Positions 34,837 through 43,222 of a stretch of 64,000 bases of DNA are shown here, piece by piece (positions within the stretch are counted from its first letter, which is position 1; each line of letters begins with the position of its first letter). The notes below the pieces were generated by a model. That model saw only the letters and a program-made list of their open reading frames with translations. It made no database searches and was not told the DNA's origin. The translations under genes and the position numbers were made by a program. Origin of the DNA: Bacillota bacterium (lineage in GTDB: Bacteria > Bacillota > Clostridia > Christensenellales > SZUA-584); assembly GCA_023391105.1 (NCBI GenBank), contig JAEWBO010000023.1:124001-188000 (forward strand), read 5' to 3'.

Positions 34837-35214
34837 TCAATCGGAGCCGCTCAAGGTCACTTCATCGGCGTCCAAGTCGGCTTGATTATAAAAAACATGC
34901 ATAAACGTGGTGTAGACCATTCGGAAATACAGCTTCCCTCCCACAGCGCTGCCGTAACGGATTTTAAGCTCATTAAGCATCGGAGTGGGATCGCCGCTCA
35001 GCTTTCGTTCGGGAATTCCGGTAAAATCGAAGGTGACAGTGTCCTTCGTCTTGTCTGTTTTCGTTGGCTCAGAAGTAAACGATCTAAGCTCTCCTGCCGT
35101 GTATCCGAGAAGCTGACGCAGCACGCTGTCTTTTCTCAGCAGCTCCAAAGCCGCTTCCTTTTTACCGACTCGAAGCTTTCCGCCTGTCAGATAATATTCT
35201 AGTACCATTTTCAT
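34837..35214 (-). CDS. unknown protein downstream of the VWA-like metalloprotein
   Basis: This 125-residue protein has a basic, helical N-terminus (KKEAALELLRKDSVLRQLLGYTAGEL) and a beta-rich C-terminal half (VTFDFTGIPERKLSGD, KLYFRMVYTTFMHVFY). It has no TM, signal or Cys. It lies 35 bases behind the VWA-like gene on the same strand and is probably the third member of that operon. No family is recognised. Confidence 0.65.
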   Translation of the reverse strand: MKMVLEYYLTGGKLRVGKKEAALELLRKDSVLRQLLGYTAGELRSFTSEPTKTDKTKDTVTFDFTGIPERKLSGDPTPMLNELKIRYGSAVGGKLYFRMVYTTFMHVFYNQADLDADEVTLSGSD

Positions 35215-35249
35215 TCCGGCTTTCTGTGTATGATGCGTCAGTTTCCTTG

Positions 35250-36380
35250 CTACTCAAACGCGACGCTGTAGCCAAAGGCAGATGGTTGTTTCCCACCTTT
35301 GGTTAGCACCCAAAGCACCTTTTGGTTTGCATGCTCGGGCGCGGTGCCATCGCCGTCTGTGAAGATGACAACCAAGGGCACCTTTAAGCTATCGGCAAGC
35401 GCAAAGACGGGTTTAAAATCTGTACCGCCGTTTTTCTCGCGCTTTCTCACGTGCCGATATTCCCCGGCCGGCATCGGCTTGGTGCATTCTGTATCAAATT
35501 CGGTTACAAGAATCTGCGCATTGGTGATGCGGTTTACCGCCATCAGCTCATTAAAAAAAGTTTGCAGCTGGTCGTTGGAAATGGAACCGCTTTCATCCAA
35601 CGCGATCAAAACACGCAGCCCCACGCTTCGCTTGGTGCCGGGATAACTGTCATAACGGCGAGATTCGCGTTTATAGGTTGCGCGTGCTTGCATACGCCCT
35701 CGCCCCGTTAAGAACCGTTTAAACATGGTTTTCCAGTCGATCTGAGCCTTCTCGAATACCGTATCGAGCTCACCAATCAGCGCCTGCGGTACCTCGCCGC
35801 CCGGTCGCGCTTCGTCGATCAAATCACGAAGCTTGCTCTTGAGCGCCTGCTCATTCATCTGCGAGACGTCTTCTTCATTCTGCAAATCGGCTTCCATCAG
35901 GCTTCCGTTGCTGCAGCGAAGAGTAGCCATAGCCTCGCGCTGTATCAAGCTGACTCTGTCATCAAGCAGCCTGAGAAGCTGCGCATAATAGCTTTCGGCG
36001 CTTTTACAGCGCTCCAGCTTGTGATGGATTTCCCGTTCGATTTTTTCAGTGGTGACTGCATTTGGCGTCAGCATTTCGAGCGGCAGATGATCGTTGGCCG
36101 CCATGTCGCAGCAAACCGCCCAAAGCAATGGGTCACGCTCGCCGCGACGCAGGGCATGCAGCAGCAGCAGGTGCAGCAGCTCATGGAGCAATGCCCCTAC
36201 GGCCTGCGCATCACTGAGACCTTCGTACCATTCTTTGTTATATTTAAGCACAGGCGAGGGAAATAATGTCATTTCAGTCTTGCCCACCGTTTGACTTTCA
36301 CGAATAGAAATGGAGGCGGCAAGCGATCCGTAAAAAGGCTGGCTGATAAGCAGCTTCATCACCGCATCCTGTATACGCAT
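35250..36380 (-). CDS. VWA-like metallopeptidase-related protein (DUF2201)
   Basis: This 376-residue protein has an HELLH zinc-binding motif near residue 88 (ALLHELLHLLLLHALRR) and a distal Asp in CCDMAAN. A C-terminal VWA domain has the MIDAS motif DESGSIS (~265) and VVIFTDGDG (~340). The two halves match the DUF2201/COG3864 layout of a putative metallopeptidase fused to VWA. It follows an AAA ATPase gene by 30 bases; the pair resembles MoxR-VWA chaperone systems. The start follows a G-rich RBS. Confidence 0.9.
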   Translation of the reverse strand: MRIQDAVMKLLISQPFYGSLAASISIRESQTVGKTEMTLFPSPVLKYNKEWYEGLSDAQAVGALLHELLHLLLLHALRRGERDPLLWAVCCDMAANDHLPLEMLTPNAVTTEKIEREIHHKLERCKSAESYYAQLLRLLDDRVSLIQREAMATLRCSNGSLMEADLQNEEDVSQMNEQALKSKLRDLIDEARPGGEVPQALIGELDTVFEKAQIDWKTMFKRFLTGRGRMQARATYKRESRRYDSYPGTKRSVGLRVLIALDESGSISNDQLQTFFNELMAVNRITNAQILVTEFDTECTKPMPAGEYRHVRKREKNGGTDFKPVFALADSLKVPLVVIFTDGDGTAPEHANQKVLWVLTKGGKQPSAFGYSVAFE

Positions 36381-36410
36381 GATCGTCCCCCCCGATTGTA
36401 TTCTTTCATA

Positions 36411-37484
36411 TCAAGATAAAAGATTCAGTATCTGATCGGAAAGCGCCTCAAAAACACTTGTTTTCTGCGCCACTTCCAAAAACAGCTCTGACTTTTCACC
36501 TGCCAGCGTTTTAAAGAACAGCAGCTGAAATTCCTCGGGCAGCACATCGAGCATTTTGTTGATATTTATGCATTGCACATCGCTTCCATCAAGCAGCGAG
36601 ACAGTCTTTTTCAGCACAAGGCTCAAGAGATCCAACCTGCCGCCTTGAACCAGCTGTTCAAACTGTGTGCGCACTGCTTCATAATCCATGAGCAGTTTAT
36701 CGGCGGAGGGAATCACATATTCGCGATTTTTGAGATAGCCAAAGAACGATGCCGCCGCTTCCGGCCCGAGAATACCTGAGATCAGCTCCTGCATCAGCTT
36801 TTGAGGCAGCGAGCAGTTGTTTAAAAGCTGCTGTACCCGCGTCCATCCGCGCGGTGTGGGAGACTTCGCCGTGGCGGTGCTGTCGGCGGCTTTTTTCACG
36901 CGCAGCAGCATATCCGGGCAGGCGGTGAGGTAAGCAAGCACATCGTCACAAGCGTCGTTTTGCAGCGAATAGGCAACGTAATCCTCAAGATTCGCTGTAA
37001 TTTCTATCGTCGTAAAGCGGTCGAGCATGGCGTCGTCCAGCGAATTCACCGCGTAATTCATGGTATCAGGATTCATTGTCACGCCAATTTTCCAGCCAGG
37101 GGAGAGGCTGTGGCCGTTAATTTTTCGTTCCAACAACAAAGGGTATAGCACCGAAACGGTGTCGGTCGGCACGCGGTTGATTTCTTCAAGCACGAGCAAC
37201 CCGTTCTCAGGAAAAAGCCCTTCCTGCACAGCGTTGCAGGTGGGCAGAAACTGAGGCGCCAAATAGCGGGTGATGCCTTTTTCCCTGTCTTTATCCGGCA
37301 ATCCCATAAAATCCGGGCCTTCCATCGCCGCGGCATAAAGCCCCATATAGCCAATGCCCAGTTCACACGCACATTGCTGAAAAGCGGAGGTTTTGCCCAC
37401 GCCGCGCTCGCTGACCAGCGCTGTGACGCAATCGGTGTTTCTATACAGCTCCATAATACAATGCTTTGCTTCGCTGATCCTCAT
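36411..37484 (-). CDS. MoxR-like AAA+ ATPase (AAA_5), partner of the VWA-like protein
   Basis: This 357-residue protein has Walker A (VSERGVGKTSAFQQ, residues 25-38), a Walker B variant (LLVLEEINRVPTDTV), sensor IGVTMNPD and the arginine region DRFTTIEI. It differs from the MoxR ATPase at 32-33 kb, so the region encodes two separate ATPase-VWA systems. It starts at an ATG with a weak RBS. Confidence 0.88.
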   Translation of the reverse strand: MRISEAKHCIMELYRNTDCVTALVSERGVGKTSAFQQCACELGIGYMGLYAAAMEGPDFMGLPDKDREKGITRYLAPQFLPTCNAVQEGLFPENGLLVLEEINRVPTDTVSVLYPLLLERKINGHSLSPGWKIGVTMNPDTMNYAVNSLDDAMLDRFTTIEITANLEDYVAYSLQNDACDDVLAYLTACPDMLLRVKKAADSTATAKSPTPRGWTRVQQLLNNCSLPQKLMQELISGILGPEAAASFFGYLKNREYVIPSADKLLMDYEAVRTQFEQLVQGGRLDLLSLVLKKTVSLLDGSDVQCININKMLDVLPEEFQLLFFKTLAGEKSELFLEVAQKTSVFEALSDQILNLLS

Positions 37485-37651
37485 ACAGCATCAATACCCT
37501 TTCTTTCCCATCTTGCTTATTGAGATAAATATATCTTCATTCATTGAAGATGGTTGCCTTTATGCTTGTTATTCAAGCTATTGTTAAAATATTGTATCAC
37601 GAAACATCGCCTTATAACACATTTTTTGCATAGCGCTTATATGGTTATCTG

Positions 37652-38464
37652 CTAGCGCATGCGCCCCGCTTCGATCACGTCCCAGCGTCCCTGCGCATTC
37701 TGCCAACGCTTGTAGAGCAATCTGGCGATGAGCGTATTTGGTACCATTCGTCCAAGCAAACGCAATATGCCGTTAACACAGCCCGGAATATAGACGCGCT
37801 TTCCTCTCAGCGCCGCAGAAATTGTTTTGCGTGCCACATCACCCAAGTCGTTCGTGGTCAAATCTCCCCATATGCCCTGGGCCGCGATGCCCAGCAGCGC
37901 TTCACGCGTGGTAAGCAACCCTCCCGGGCACAGCGCCAGCACATTGACCTTTTCGTGCTTGAGCTCTTGTGCAAGCGCGATTGAGAAATCCAGCAGAAAG
38001 CGCTTGGACGCGGCATAGGTGGCTTTGAGCGGTATCGGATACTGTGAAGCCATGCTGGACACGATCACGATCGTAAAGCGTTCCTCCCTGCGCCTTCTTG
38101 AGAGCGCTGCGTGCGTCACCTTGAGTGTCGCTTCAATGTTCACCTGCACGATGCGCGTTAAGTTCGCGCTGGGCTGCGAGAGAAAGCCGCCCTCGTAATC
38201 AATGCCCGCAACGTTAAGCAGCATATCAAGGCCGATTTGTTCATCGTCGATGAACTTAAAGAATGCCCCTAGCTCATCGTCGTTGGTCAGATCGCACGCC
38301 TTGGTTATGACCGTTACCTCAAACTGGCGCTCGATCCCCTGCTTGATCTGCAAAAGCGGCGCATCCGCAATATCCGTGAGCAGCAGGTCATACCCGCGCC
38401 GCGCGCACTCCACTGCCATCGCGCGGCCAAGGCCGCCGCTTGCCCCTGTTACCAATACCATCAT
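37652..38464 (-). CDS. SDR oxidoreductase (last gene of PadR operon)
   Basis: This 270-residue protein has TGASGGLG (NAD(P) binding), an LNVAGI version of NNAG, the catalytic Ser in VSSMASQ and the catalytic YAASK. A lipid or steroid-type substrate is suggested only by resemblance to DltE-like SDRs. The start overlaps the stop of the preceding SDR gene by 4 bases, behind GGAGGTGATA. Confidence 0.9.
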   Translation of the reverse strand: MMVLVTGASGGLGRAMAVECARRGYDLLLTDIADAPLLQIKQGIERQFEVTVITKACDLTNDDELGAFFKFIDDEQIGLDMLLNVAGIDYEGGFLSQPSANLTRIVQVNIEATLKVTHAALSRRRREERFTIVIVSSMASQYPIPLKATYAASKRFLLDFSIALAQELKHEKVNVLALCPGGLLTTREALLGIAAQGIWGDLTTNDLGDVARKTISAALRGKRVYIPGCVNGILRLLGRMVPNTLIARLLYKRWQNAQGRWDVIEAGRMR

Positions 38465-39321
38465 TGTATAATATCACCTCCGTCAAAACGGATGCCACAG
38501 AGCTGTTCGCTAAGCTCAAAAAGCCTCTTCGCATCCTGTTCATTGTCCGCATGCTTGTCATAATTTGCGGGCTTGCACGCGTGATAGTAAAGCCAATATG
38601 GCGCGGGCATCTGACTGCACAGATACGCGTAAGTCTGCGCCGCATATTCTGGCGAGTCACCATGCTTCTTACGGAGCGACCAAAACGCACTCACGATACC
38701 AGCCGTCTGTTTATTGCCGATGTTGGTGTTCACAAGCCCCGGGTCCACCACGAATGCCTTCACGCCGCTGTCCTCAAACCGCCGGTTGATTTCCTTGGCA
38801 AACAGCATATTGCAAAGCTTCGATTGCTTATAGGCCTTAAGACAGCCGTAATGCTTTGATAACATGACGTCGTTCCAGTGGATACGTGTTTTCTTATGCG
38901 AGTTGCTGCCCGTGAATATGACGCGGCCTTTCGCTTTTTTGAGGATATCCCAAAGCCGGTATGTGAGCAGGAAACCTGCCAGATGATTGAGCGCGAATTG
39001 CAGCTCGTAGCCGTCCGCCGTTGTGGTATATCCGCTGCGCACACCGCCCGCGTTATTGATCAGTGCATCGAGGCTGCCGTCCGGCGCCAGAAGTGTTTGT
39101 ATCTGTTCAGCCACGGCGTTCACGTCCATCTGTGACGAAAGGTCGCCCTGCACAAAAGTGATGTCCGCATTCGGCACAGTTGCAAGCAGCTCGGTTTGTG
39201 CCTTCTTGCATGTATCAAGCGTTCGCCCCACGCCGATGACCCGCGCACCCGATGCCGCGAGCGCTTTGGCCGCCGCAAAGCCGATTCCGGAGGTGGCGCC
39301 CGTTATCACAATTGTCTTCAT
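38461..39321 (-). CDS. SDR oxidoreductase, retinol-dehydrogenase-like
   Basis: This 286-residue protein has TGATSGIG, INNAGG and FTGSNSHKKTRIHW, then a YKQSK that fits YxxxK. The pattern is that of retinol dehydrogenase/WWOX-like SDRs. The real substrate is unknown. It overlaps both neighbours by 4 bases. It is a second dehydrogenase in a PadR-led operon whose other genes look regulatory or membrane-linked. Confidence 0.9.
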   Translation of the reverse strand: MKTIVITGATSGIGFAAAKALAASGARVIGVGRTLDTCKKAQTELLATVPNADITFVQGDLSSQMDVNAVAEQIQTLLAPDGSLDALINNAGGVRSGYTTTADGYELQFALNHLAGFLLTYRLWDILKKAKGRVIFTGSNSHKKTRIHWNDVMLSKHYGCLKAYKQSKLCNMLFAKEINRRFEDSGVKAFVVDPGLVNTNIGNKQTAGIVSAFWSLRKKHGDSPEYAAQTYAYLCSQMPAPYWLYYHACKPANYDKHADNEQDAKRLFELSEQLCGIRFDGGDIIQ

Positions 39322-39731
39322 TTACCTGTTTCCTCCTGATATATGTCACAAACTTCCTGGGGCATGTAAATCGTCAGTATCAGCTCGTAGGGCTGGGGAA
39401 ATACACCGAGGAACGTTGATGGGAAAGGCGTTTCGGTCACGGTCAGCACGCCGTTTTCCACGCGCACATCCACCACATCGTTCATGTCAATCGGGTTTGG
39501 CAGCCAAGCCTTTGCATATGCCGTCACATGCGCCTTTTCGGACGGTATAATGTTGATCTGCGCAGCTGCCATATCCAGCTTAAGCTCACTGAACGTCTCC
39601 TCCACCGCATATTCCTTTGCGGCTTCGTGCGACATGAGATGCCCCGTACCCACGATAAACCCCATCATGATCGCAGTTCCGCCGATGCCGATGACTAATA
39701 ATAAAACAAGCACCTTTGTTGTCTTTTTCAT
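39318..39731 (-). CDS. short DUF4097-like membrane protein of the HAAS module
   Basis: This 137-residue protein has one TM helix at 5-30 (VLVLLLVIGIGGTAIMMGFIVG). A beta-rich external part follows, with TFSELKLDMAAAQINIIPSEKAHVTAYAK, as in DUF4097. It is much shorter than the usual DUF4097 proteins (about 250-300), so the beta-helix is cut short. The ATG at 39731 follows GGAGGCTGCTTT; the longer frame is rejected. It lies in a PadR-DUF1700 context typical of this family. Confidence 0.78.
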   Translation of the reverse strand: MKKTTKVLVLLLVIGIGGTAIMMGFIVGTGHLMSHEAAKEYAVEETFSELKLDMAAAQINIIPSEKAHVTAYAKAWLPNPIDMNDVVDVRVENGVLTVTETPFPSTFLGVFPQPYELILTIYMPQEVCDIYQEETGK

Positions 39732-40288
39732 AAAGCAGCCTCCTTTTCCATGCGCATCACGCGCCGCGCAAGCAGCGGCATGCGCCCAAGGCTCAGTCTC
39801 CATAGCTTCGTGCTGCCCTTAAGCATCAGCAGCCCTCCGGCCGCGAAAGTGAGCGCCGCAAACAACGCAAGTGCGGCATAGGAGATATAAGACACGCCGA
39901 TCTCTACAGCGACGAGCACAAAGCACCCGAGGCCTATCAGCACCAGCCCTGCCGACACGGCAAAAAGGCTCACCAGCACAGTCAAACATACGAAGTACAA
40001 GCAGCCAACCAGTATGCCGCCGCCCGCCTTGTAGCTCAGCGCCGCACCGATCATGCGGGTCGTGTCACCAAGGCCTTTGGACTTATGCGCTGCATTCGCC
40101 GTGCTTTGCATCACGTGCATTTTGGCAAGCTGCACAGGATCTCCCAGCGCGGCCGCCACCTCCTGTTCGGTTTTACCCGCTTCCAGACCCGCATCAAAGT
40201 GCTCACGGTAATCGTCTAGAATATCCTGCTTTTCCTGCGCACTCATATGCTTGAGTGAGCGCGTCAGCGTTTTTAAAAACTCATCCAT
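39728..40288 (-). CDS. DUF1700 (HAAS) membrane protein
   Basis: This 186-residue protein has an N-terminal helical HAAS domain (DEFLKTLTRSLKHMSAQEKQDILDDYREHFDAG, then EVAAALGDPVQLAK). Four TM-like helices follow, roughly 90-175. HAAS proteins are partners of PadR regulators in envelope-stress sensing. It overlaps the PadR gene by 8 bases and the DUF4097 gene by 4. Confidence 0.92.
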   Translation of the reverse strand: MDEFLKTLTRSLKHMSAQEKQDILDDYREHFDAGLEAGKTEQEVAAALGDPVQLAKMHVMQSTANAAHKSKGLGDTTRMIGAALSYKAGGGILVGCLYFVCLTVLVSLFAVSAGLVLIGLGCFVLVAVEIGVSYISYAALALFAALTFAAGGLLMLKGSTKLWRLSLGRMPLLARRVMRMEKEAAL

Positions 40289-40598
40289 TGTCGTCCTCCA
40301 TGATTTGCTTCACGCTGTTCACAAAATCCGTCCACTCCAGGCGCAGCTCGGCCTGTGCCTCCTTGCCCTTTTCAGTCAACGTGTAATATTTGCGCGGCGG
40401 CCCGCCTGACACGGCAGAAATGTATGTGTCGCATAATCCATCGCTTTTGAGCTTGCGCAGCAGCGGATACAGCGTTCCCTCCGCAATCTCAATGCGTGAG
40501 GATATCCGTTCTGCCAGCTCGTATCCATACGTGTCCTTCTTGTTGAGCAAGGTGAGCACGCATAGCTCCAAAACGCCTTTTTTGAATTGTGCGTTCAT
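40281..40598 (-). CDS. PadR-family transcriptional regulator
   Basis: This 105-residue winged HTH protein has GVLELCVLTLLNKKDTYGYELAERI, EIAEGTLYPLLRKLKSDGL and GGPPRKYYTLTEKG. It is of the short PadR-s2 type. The ATG at 40598 follows GAGGGAGGGCTC; the longer upstream frame overlaps the operator and is rejected. It represses its operon until an effector or the HAAS protein changes it. Confidence 0.94.
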   Translation of the reverse strand: MNAQFKKGVLELCVLTLLNKKDTYGYELAERISSRIEIAEGTLYPLLRKLKSDGLCDTYISAVSGGPPRKYYTLTEKGKEAQAELRLEWTDFVNSVKQIMEDDNG

Positions 40599-40635
40599 GA
40601 GCCCTCCCTCTTCGTCTTTATCTAGTACTATATTA

Positions 40636-40676
40636 TATTCAGTAGTTGAGCTAACTATACCAAAGACTACTGAATA
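40636..40676 (-). promoter_or_regulatory. PadR operator candidate
   Basis: TATTCAGTAGT and ACTACTGAATA form a perfect 11-base inverted repeat with 19 bases between. It lies 38-78 bases upstream of the padR start. PadR regulators commonly bind long dyads at their own promoter. Confidence 0.7.
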
Positions 40677-40758
40677 ATGCAATATAGTTTTTCACAAATT
40701 TTTTGTAAAACGAATAGTTTAAATTAAGCATTTATGCTTTAAGGTGGTGAAAGAATAT

Positions 40759-41175
40759 ATGAATGATAACTGCCTGAAACTCCTGATGTTGCTTAGTTGC
40801 TTTGGGGGCGGACCATTTTCAAATTTTGATAATTGCGGATGCAATCCTTGCGGGTCATGCAATACCTGTGGGTCATGCAATACCTGCGGGCCATGCCACC
40901 CATGCGGCTCATGCAATACCTGTGGGCCATGCCACCCATGCGGCTCATGCAATACCTGTGGGCCGTTCAACTCTTGCGGGTCTTGCGGCTGCCAATGCTG
41001 CGGCGGTCCGGTGGAATGCGGGCCTTTCACCTGCCAATGCTGCGGCGCTCCTTGCGGCAGCACATGGGGCTTCCTCGGCTTTGGCCACGGCAAGAGCAAA
41101 TGCGGTTGCAGTCTTTGGGGGAATGCAGGCTTCAATTGCTGCGGCCACACCGGCGGCCGGTTTTTCGGATGCTGA
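40759..41175 (+). CDS. cysteine/glycine-rich repeat protein
   Basis: This protein has 138 residues, 32 of them Cys by my count. The middle repeats CGSCNTCGPCHP-like units, encoded by near-identical 18-bp and 36-bp DNA repeats. The end has CQCC pairs (twice) and GFNCC. There is no signal peptide, only a hydrophobic LKLLMLLSC near the N-terminus. It might bind metal, cross-link into a spore or surface layer, or store thiols; none is proven. The ATG at 40759 follows AAGGTGG. A strong terminator follows. The antisense frame is a shadow. Confidence 0.75.
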   Translation: MNDNCLKLLMLLSCFGGGPFSNFDNCGCNPCGSCNTCGSCNTCGPCHPCGSCNTCGPCHPCGSCNTCGPFNSCGSCGCQCCGGPVECGPFTCQCCGAPCGSTWGFLGFGHGKSKCGCSLWGNAGFNCCGHTGGRFFGC

Positions 41176-41197
41176 AACGACAATACTTTGACACAAC

Positions 41198-41222
41198 GAG
41201 AGGGAGCTTCCCTCTTTTGTGT
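41198..41222 (+). terminator. intrinsic terminator of the Cys-rich gene
   Basis: GAGAGGGA pairs with TCCCTC around a short loop and is followed by TTTTGTG. It lies 23 bases past the stop codon. Confidence 0.75.
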
Positions 41223-41297
41223 GTTGCACAGGAAATGACAGCCTTACAATCTGTATTAAGCTCGGAAGGAAAAAATAGAGTTTATCAACACGCTGAT

Positions 41298-41313
41298 GCG
41301 CGCCATGGCGCGC
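41298..41313. repeat. perfect GC-rich palindrome
   Basis: GCGCGCCATGGCGCGC is a perfect 16-base palindrome between the Cys-rich gene and the end of the convergent NYN gene. It could act as terminator stem for the minus-strand gene, but no T-run follows. Confidence 0.4.
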
Positions 41314-41328
41314 GCCAGACTGTCCTTA

Positions 41329-42090
41329 TCATTTCTTCTTTGTTTCCTTAATTCGCACATATTGATGCGCATTGTTGGGGCTGCTTGTCGAGCGCTTCTC
41401 CAATTCAAACTGTTTTAGCGACTTAATAAATGGGGTGAGCTTGGAAAAGCCGTAGTTTCGCGTATCAAAATCGGGATAGCGCTTGTTGAGCACTTTACCC
41501 ACCTGCCCTAAGTATGCCCATCCTTCGTCATCATCGGAAATCTCCGTGATAATGACCTTGAGCGCTTCGATAATCTCTTCCTTAGTAGCCATGCCTTCTT
41601 TGGGAGACGTTTTGCCGTTGCCGCCGAGCGGCGCTTCCTTAACAGGCGGCGCAGGCGGCGTAAGCACCTCAAGATATTTAAAAATCTCACAGGCCGATAT
41701 AAATGCAGTCGGCGTTTTCTTCTCGCCCATACCGATCACAAACATGCCGGATTCTCGCAGACGCGCAGCGAGGCGCGTAAAGTCGCTGTCGCTGGAAACG
41801 ATGCAAAATGCCTCTACGTTGCCCGAATATAATATATCCATCGCATCGATAATAAGTGCGGCATCCGTCGCGTTCTTGCCCGTGGTATAGCTGTATTGCT
41901 GTATCGGCGTGATCGAGTTGGTCAACAGCACGCTTTTCCACGACGCAAGCTGCGGCTTTGTCCAATCGCCGTATATGCGCTTGTATGTGGGTGTGCCGTG
42001 ATTGGATATCTCATCGAGCACCGCCTTTATGTATTTATCCGATACGTTGTCCGCGTCTATAAGCACCGCAATTCGTTTGTCTGTCTCCAT
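41329..42090 (-). CDS. NYN-domain nuclease-like protein with LOTUS/OST-HTH C-terminus
   Basis: This 253-residue protein has a PIN-like NYN domain (residues 5-140) with acidic residues in VLIDADNVSDKY, TDAALIIDAMD and IVSSDSDFTRLA. A linker follows, then a LOTUS/OST-HTH domain (WAYLGQVGKVLNKRYPDFDTRNYGFSKL; ~180-245). The set predicts an RNA-targeting endonuclease. No toxin-antitoxin partner is adjacent. Confidence 0.9.
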   Translation of the reverse strand: METDKRIAVLIDADNVSDKYIKAVLDEISNHGTPTYKRIYGDWTKPQLASWKSVLLTNSITPIQQYSYTTGKNATDAALIIDAMDILYSGNVEAFCIVSSDSDFTRLAARLRESGMFVIGMGEKKTPTAFISACEIFKYLEVLTPPAPPVKEAPLGGNGKTSPKEGMATKEEIIEALKVIITEISDDDEGWAYLGQVGKVLNKRYPDFDTRNYGFSKLTPFIKSLKQFELEKRSTSSPNNAHQYVRIKETKKK

Positions 42091-42252
42091 GCATGTCCTC
42101 TATTCATCCATATTTAATGCTTATTATAACTCGAATGGCGGCTGCCAACAAGTGGTACAGTCAGATTCGCTTCCAACGTTCAGCCCAACAAGAATACTAA
42201 ACCAACCGCCAATATCGAAAATGAAGCCATTTCCAATATAGACAATAACTTA

Positions 42253-42281
42253 TTGACAATATAATAGCAAACGAATACAAT
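42253..42281 (+). promoter_or_regulatory. promoter of the SDR-TetR operon
   Basis: TTGACA and TACAAT are separated by exactly 17 bases, a near-consensus vegetative promoter. The predicted start near 42288 lies at the edge of the TetR-type operator. Confidence 0.8.
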
Positions 42282-42291
42282 AAAAATGAAC

Positions 42292-42307
42292 TAGACCACT
42301 TGGTCTA
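42292..42307. promoter_or_regulatory. TetR-type operator
   Basis: TAGACCA-CT-TGGTCTA is a perfect 7+7 palindrome just after the -10 region of the SDR-TetR operon. The site suits autorepression by the TetR protein encoded second in the operon. Confidence 0.75.
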
Positions 42308-42334
42308 TACCGTATAGTCCAACAGAGGTGTGCG

Positions 42335-43222
42335 ATGGATAAAAAGGTGTGTATCATTACAGGAGCCAATTCGGGTATCGGTAAACAAGCAGCCATTCAG
42401 ATTGCCAACGAAGGTGCGCATGTGATTATCGCGTGCCGCAGCGAAAAGAGAGGGCGAGAGGCGCTGGCAGATATACAAACCAAGATAAGCGGCGGCACAG
42501 CCGAGCTCATGCTCTTGGACATGGCGTCCCAGCGCTCGATTCGCACATTTACGGACGAGATCATCCGTAAATTTTCTAAAATTGACGTTCTGATTCATAA
42601 CGCGGCGGACTTCAACATCGCGAGAAAACAAGCACAATATTCGCCCGAAGGCATCGAAACCGTGTGGGCCACGAACCATGTCGGCCCCGCGCTGCTGACT
42701 GACCTGCTGATGGCTTCGCTTAAACGAGGCGACAACGGGCGTATCATCACCGTCTCTTCCAAGGGGCTTTTGGTTAAGCCCGGCACCAAGGTCAATATTG
42801 CTGACCCTGAATTTAAAAAGAGTAAATACAGTGTAACGAGCGCGTATTATCAATCCAAGCGCGCACAGGAGATGTATACGCTTTGGCTTGCACAGCAGCT
42901 TAAAGACACGTCAGTGACCGCGAACTGCATCCGCGTGACGGCTGTCAAAATCGATATCAGCCGATATCCCAACCTGTCCGCATTTTCGCGCTTCATGTAT
43001 TCGATTAAAAGCAAGCAGTCCATCACCCCTCAAAGGATGGCTCGCACGTATACATTCCTTGCCCTCTCAGACGACGTGAATGGCATCAGCGGCAAGTGCT
43101 TTGACGAAAACAACACACAGGTCAAGATGAACACCTACACAACAGACCCTGCCAATATCGAAGCGGTCATGGCGCTCACAAAGCAATACATCAGGCAGCC
43201 TTACGGAGGTGTTAATGGATAA
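42335..43222 (+). CDS. SDR oxidoreductase under TetR control
   Basis: This 295-residue protein has TGANSGIG, HNAAD (for NNAG), the catalytic Ser in VSSKGLL and the late YYQSK. It resembles retinol-dehydrogenase-type SDRs. It starts behind AGAGGTGTGCG. It ends 8 bases into the TetR gene. Detoxification of an electrophilic ligand sensed by TetR is a reasonable inference, but no substrate is known. Confidence 0.9.
   Translation: MDKKVCIITGANSGIGKQAAIQIANEGAHVIIACRSEKRGREALADIQTKISGGTAELMLLDMASQRSIRTFTDEIIRKFSKIDVLIHNAADFNIARKQAQYSPEGIETVWATNHVGPALLTDLLMASLKRGDNGRIITVSSKGLLVKPGTKVNIADPEFKKSKYSVTSAYYQSKRAQEMYTLWLAQQLKDTSVTANCIRVTAVKIDISRYPNLSAFSRFMYSIKSKQSITPQRMARTYTFLALSDDVNGISGKCFDENNTQVKMNTYTTDPANIEAVMALTKQYIRQPYGGVNG

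Noticed and set aside
40719..41183. Pro/His-rich and Ala-rich frames overlapping the Cys-rich repeat gene
   Set aside because: They arise from reading the tandem DNA repeats in other frames; only the Cys-rich frame has a good RBS and a terminator.
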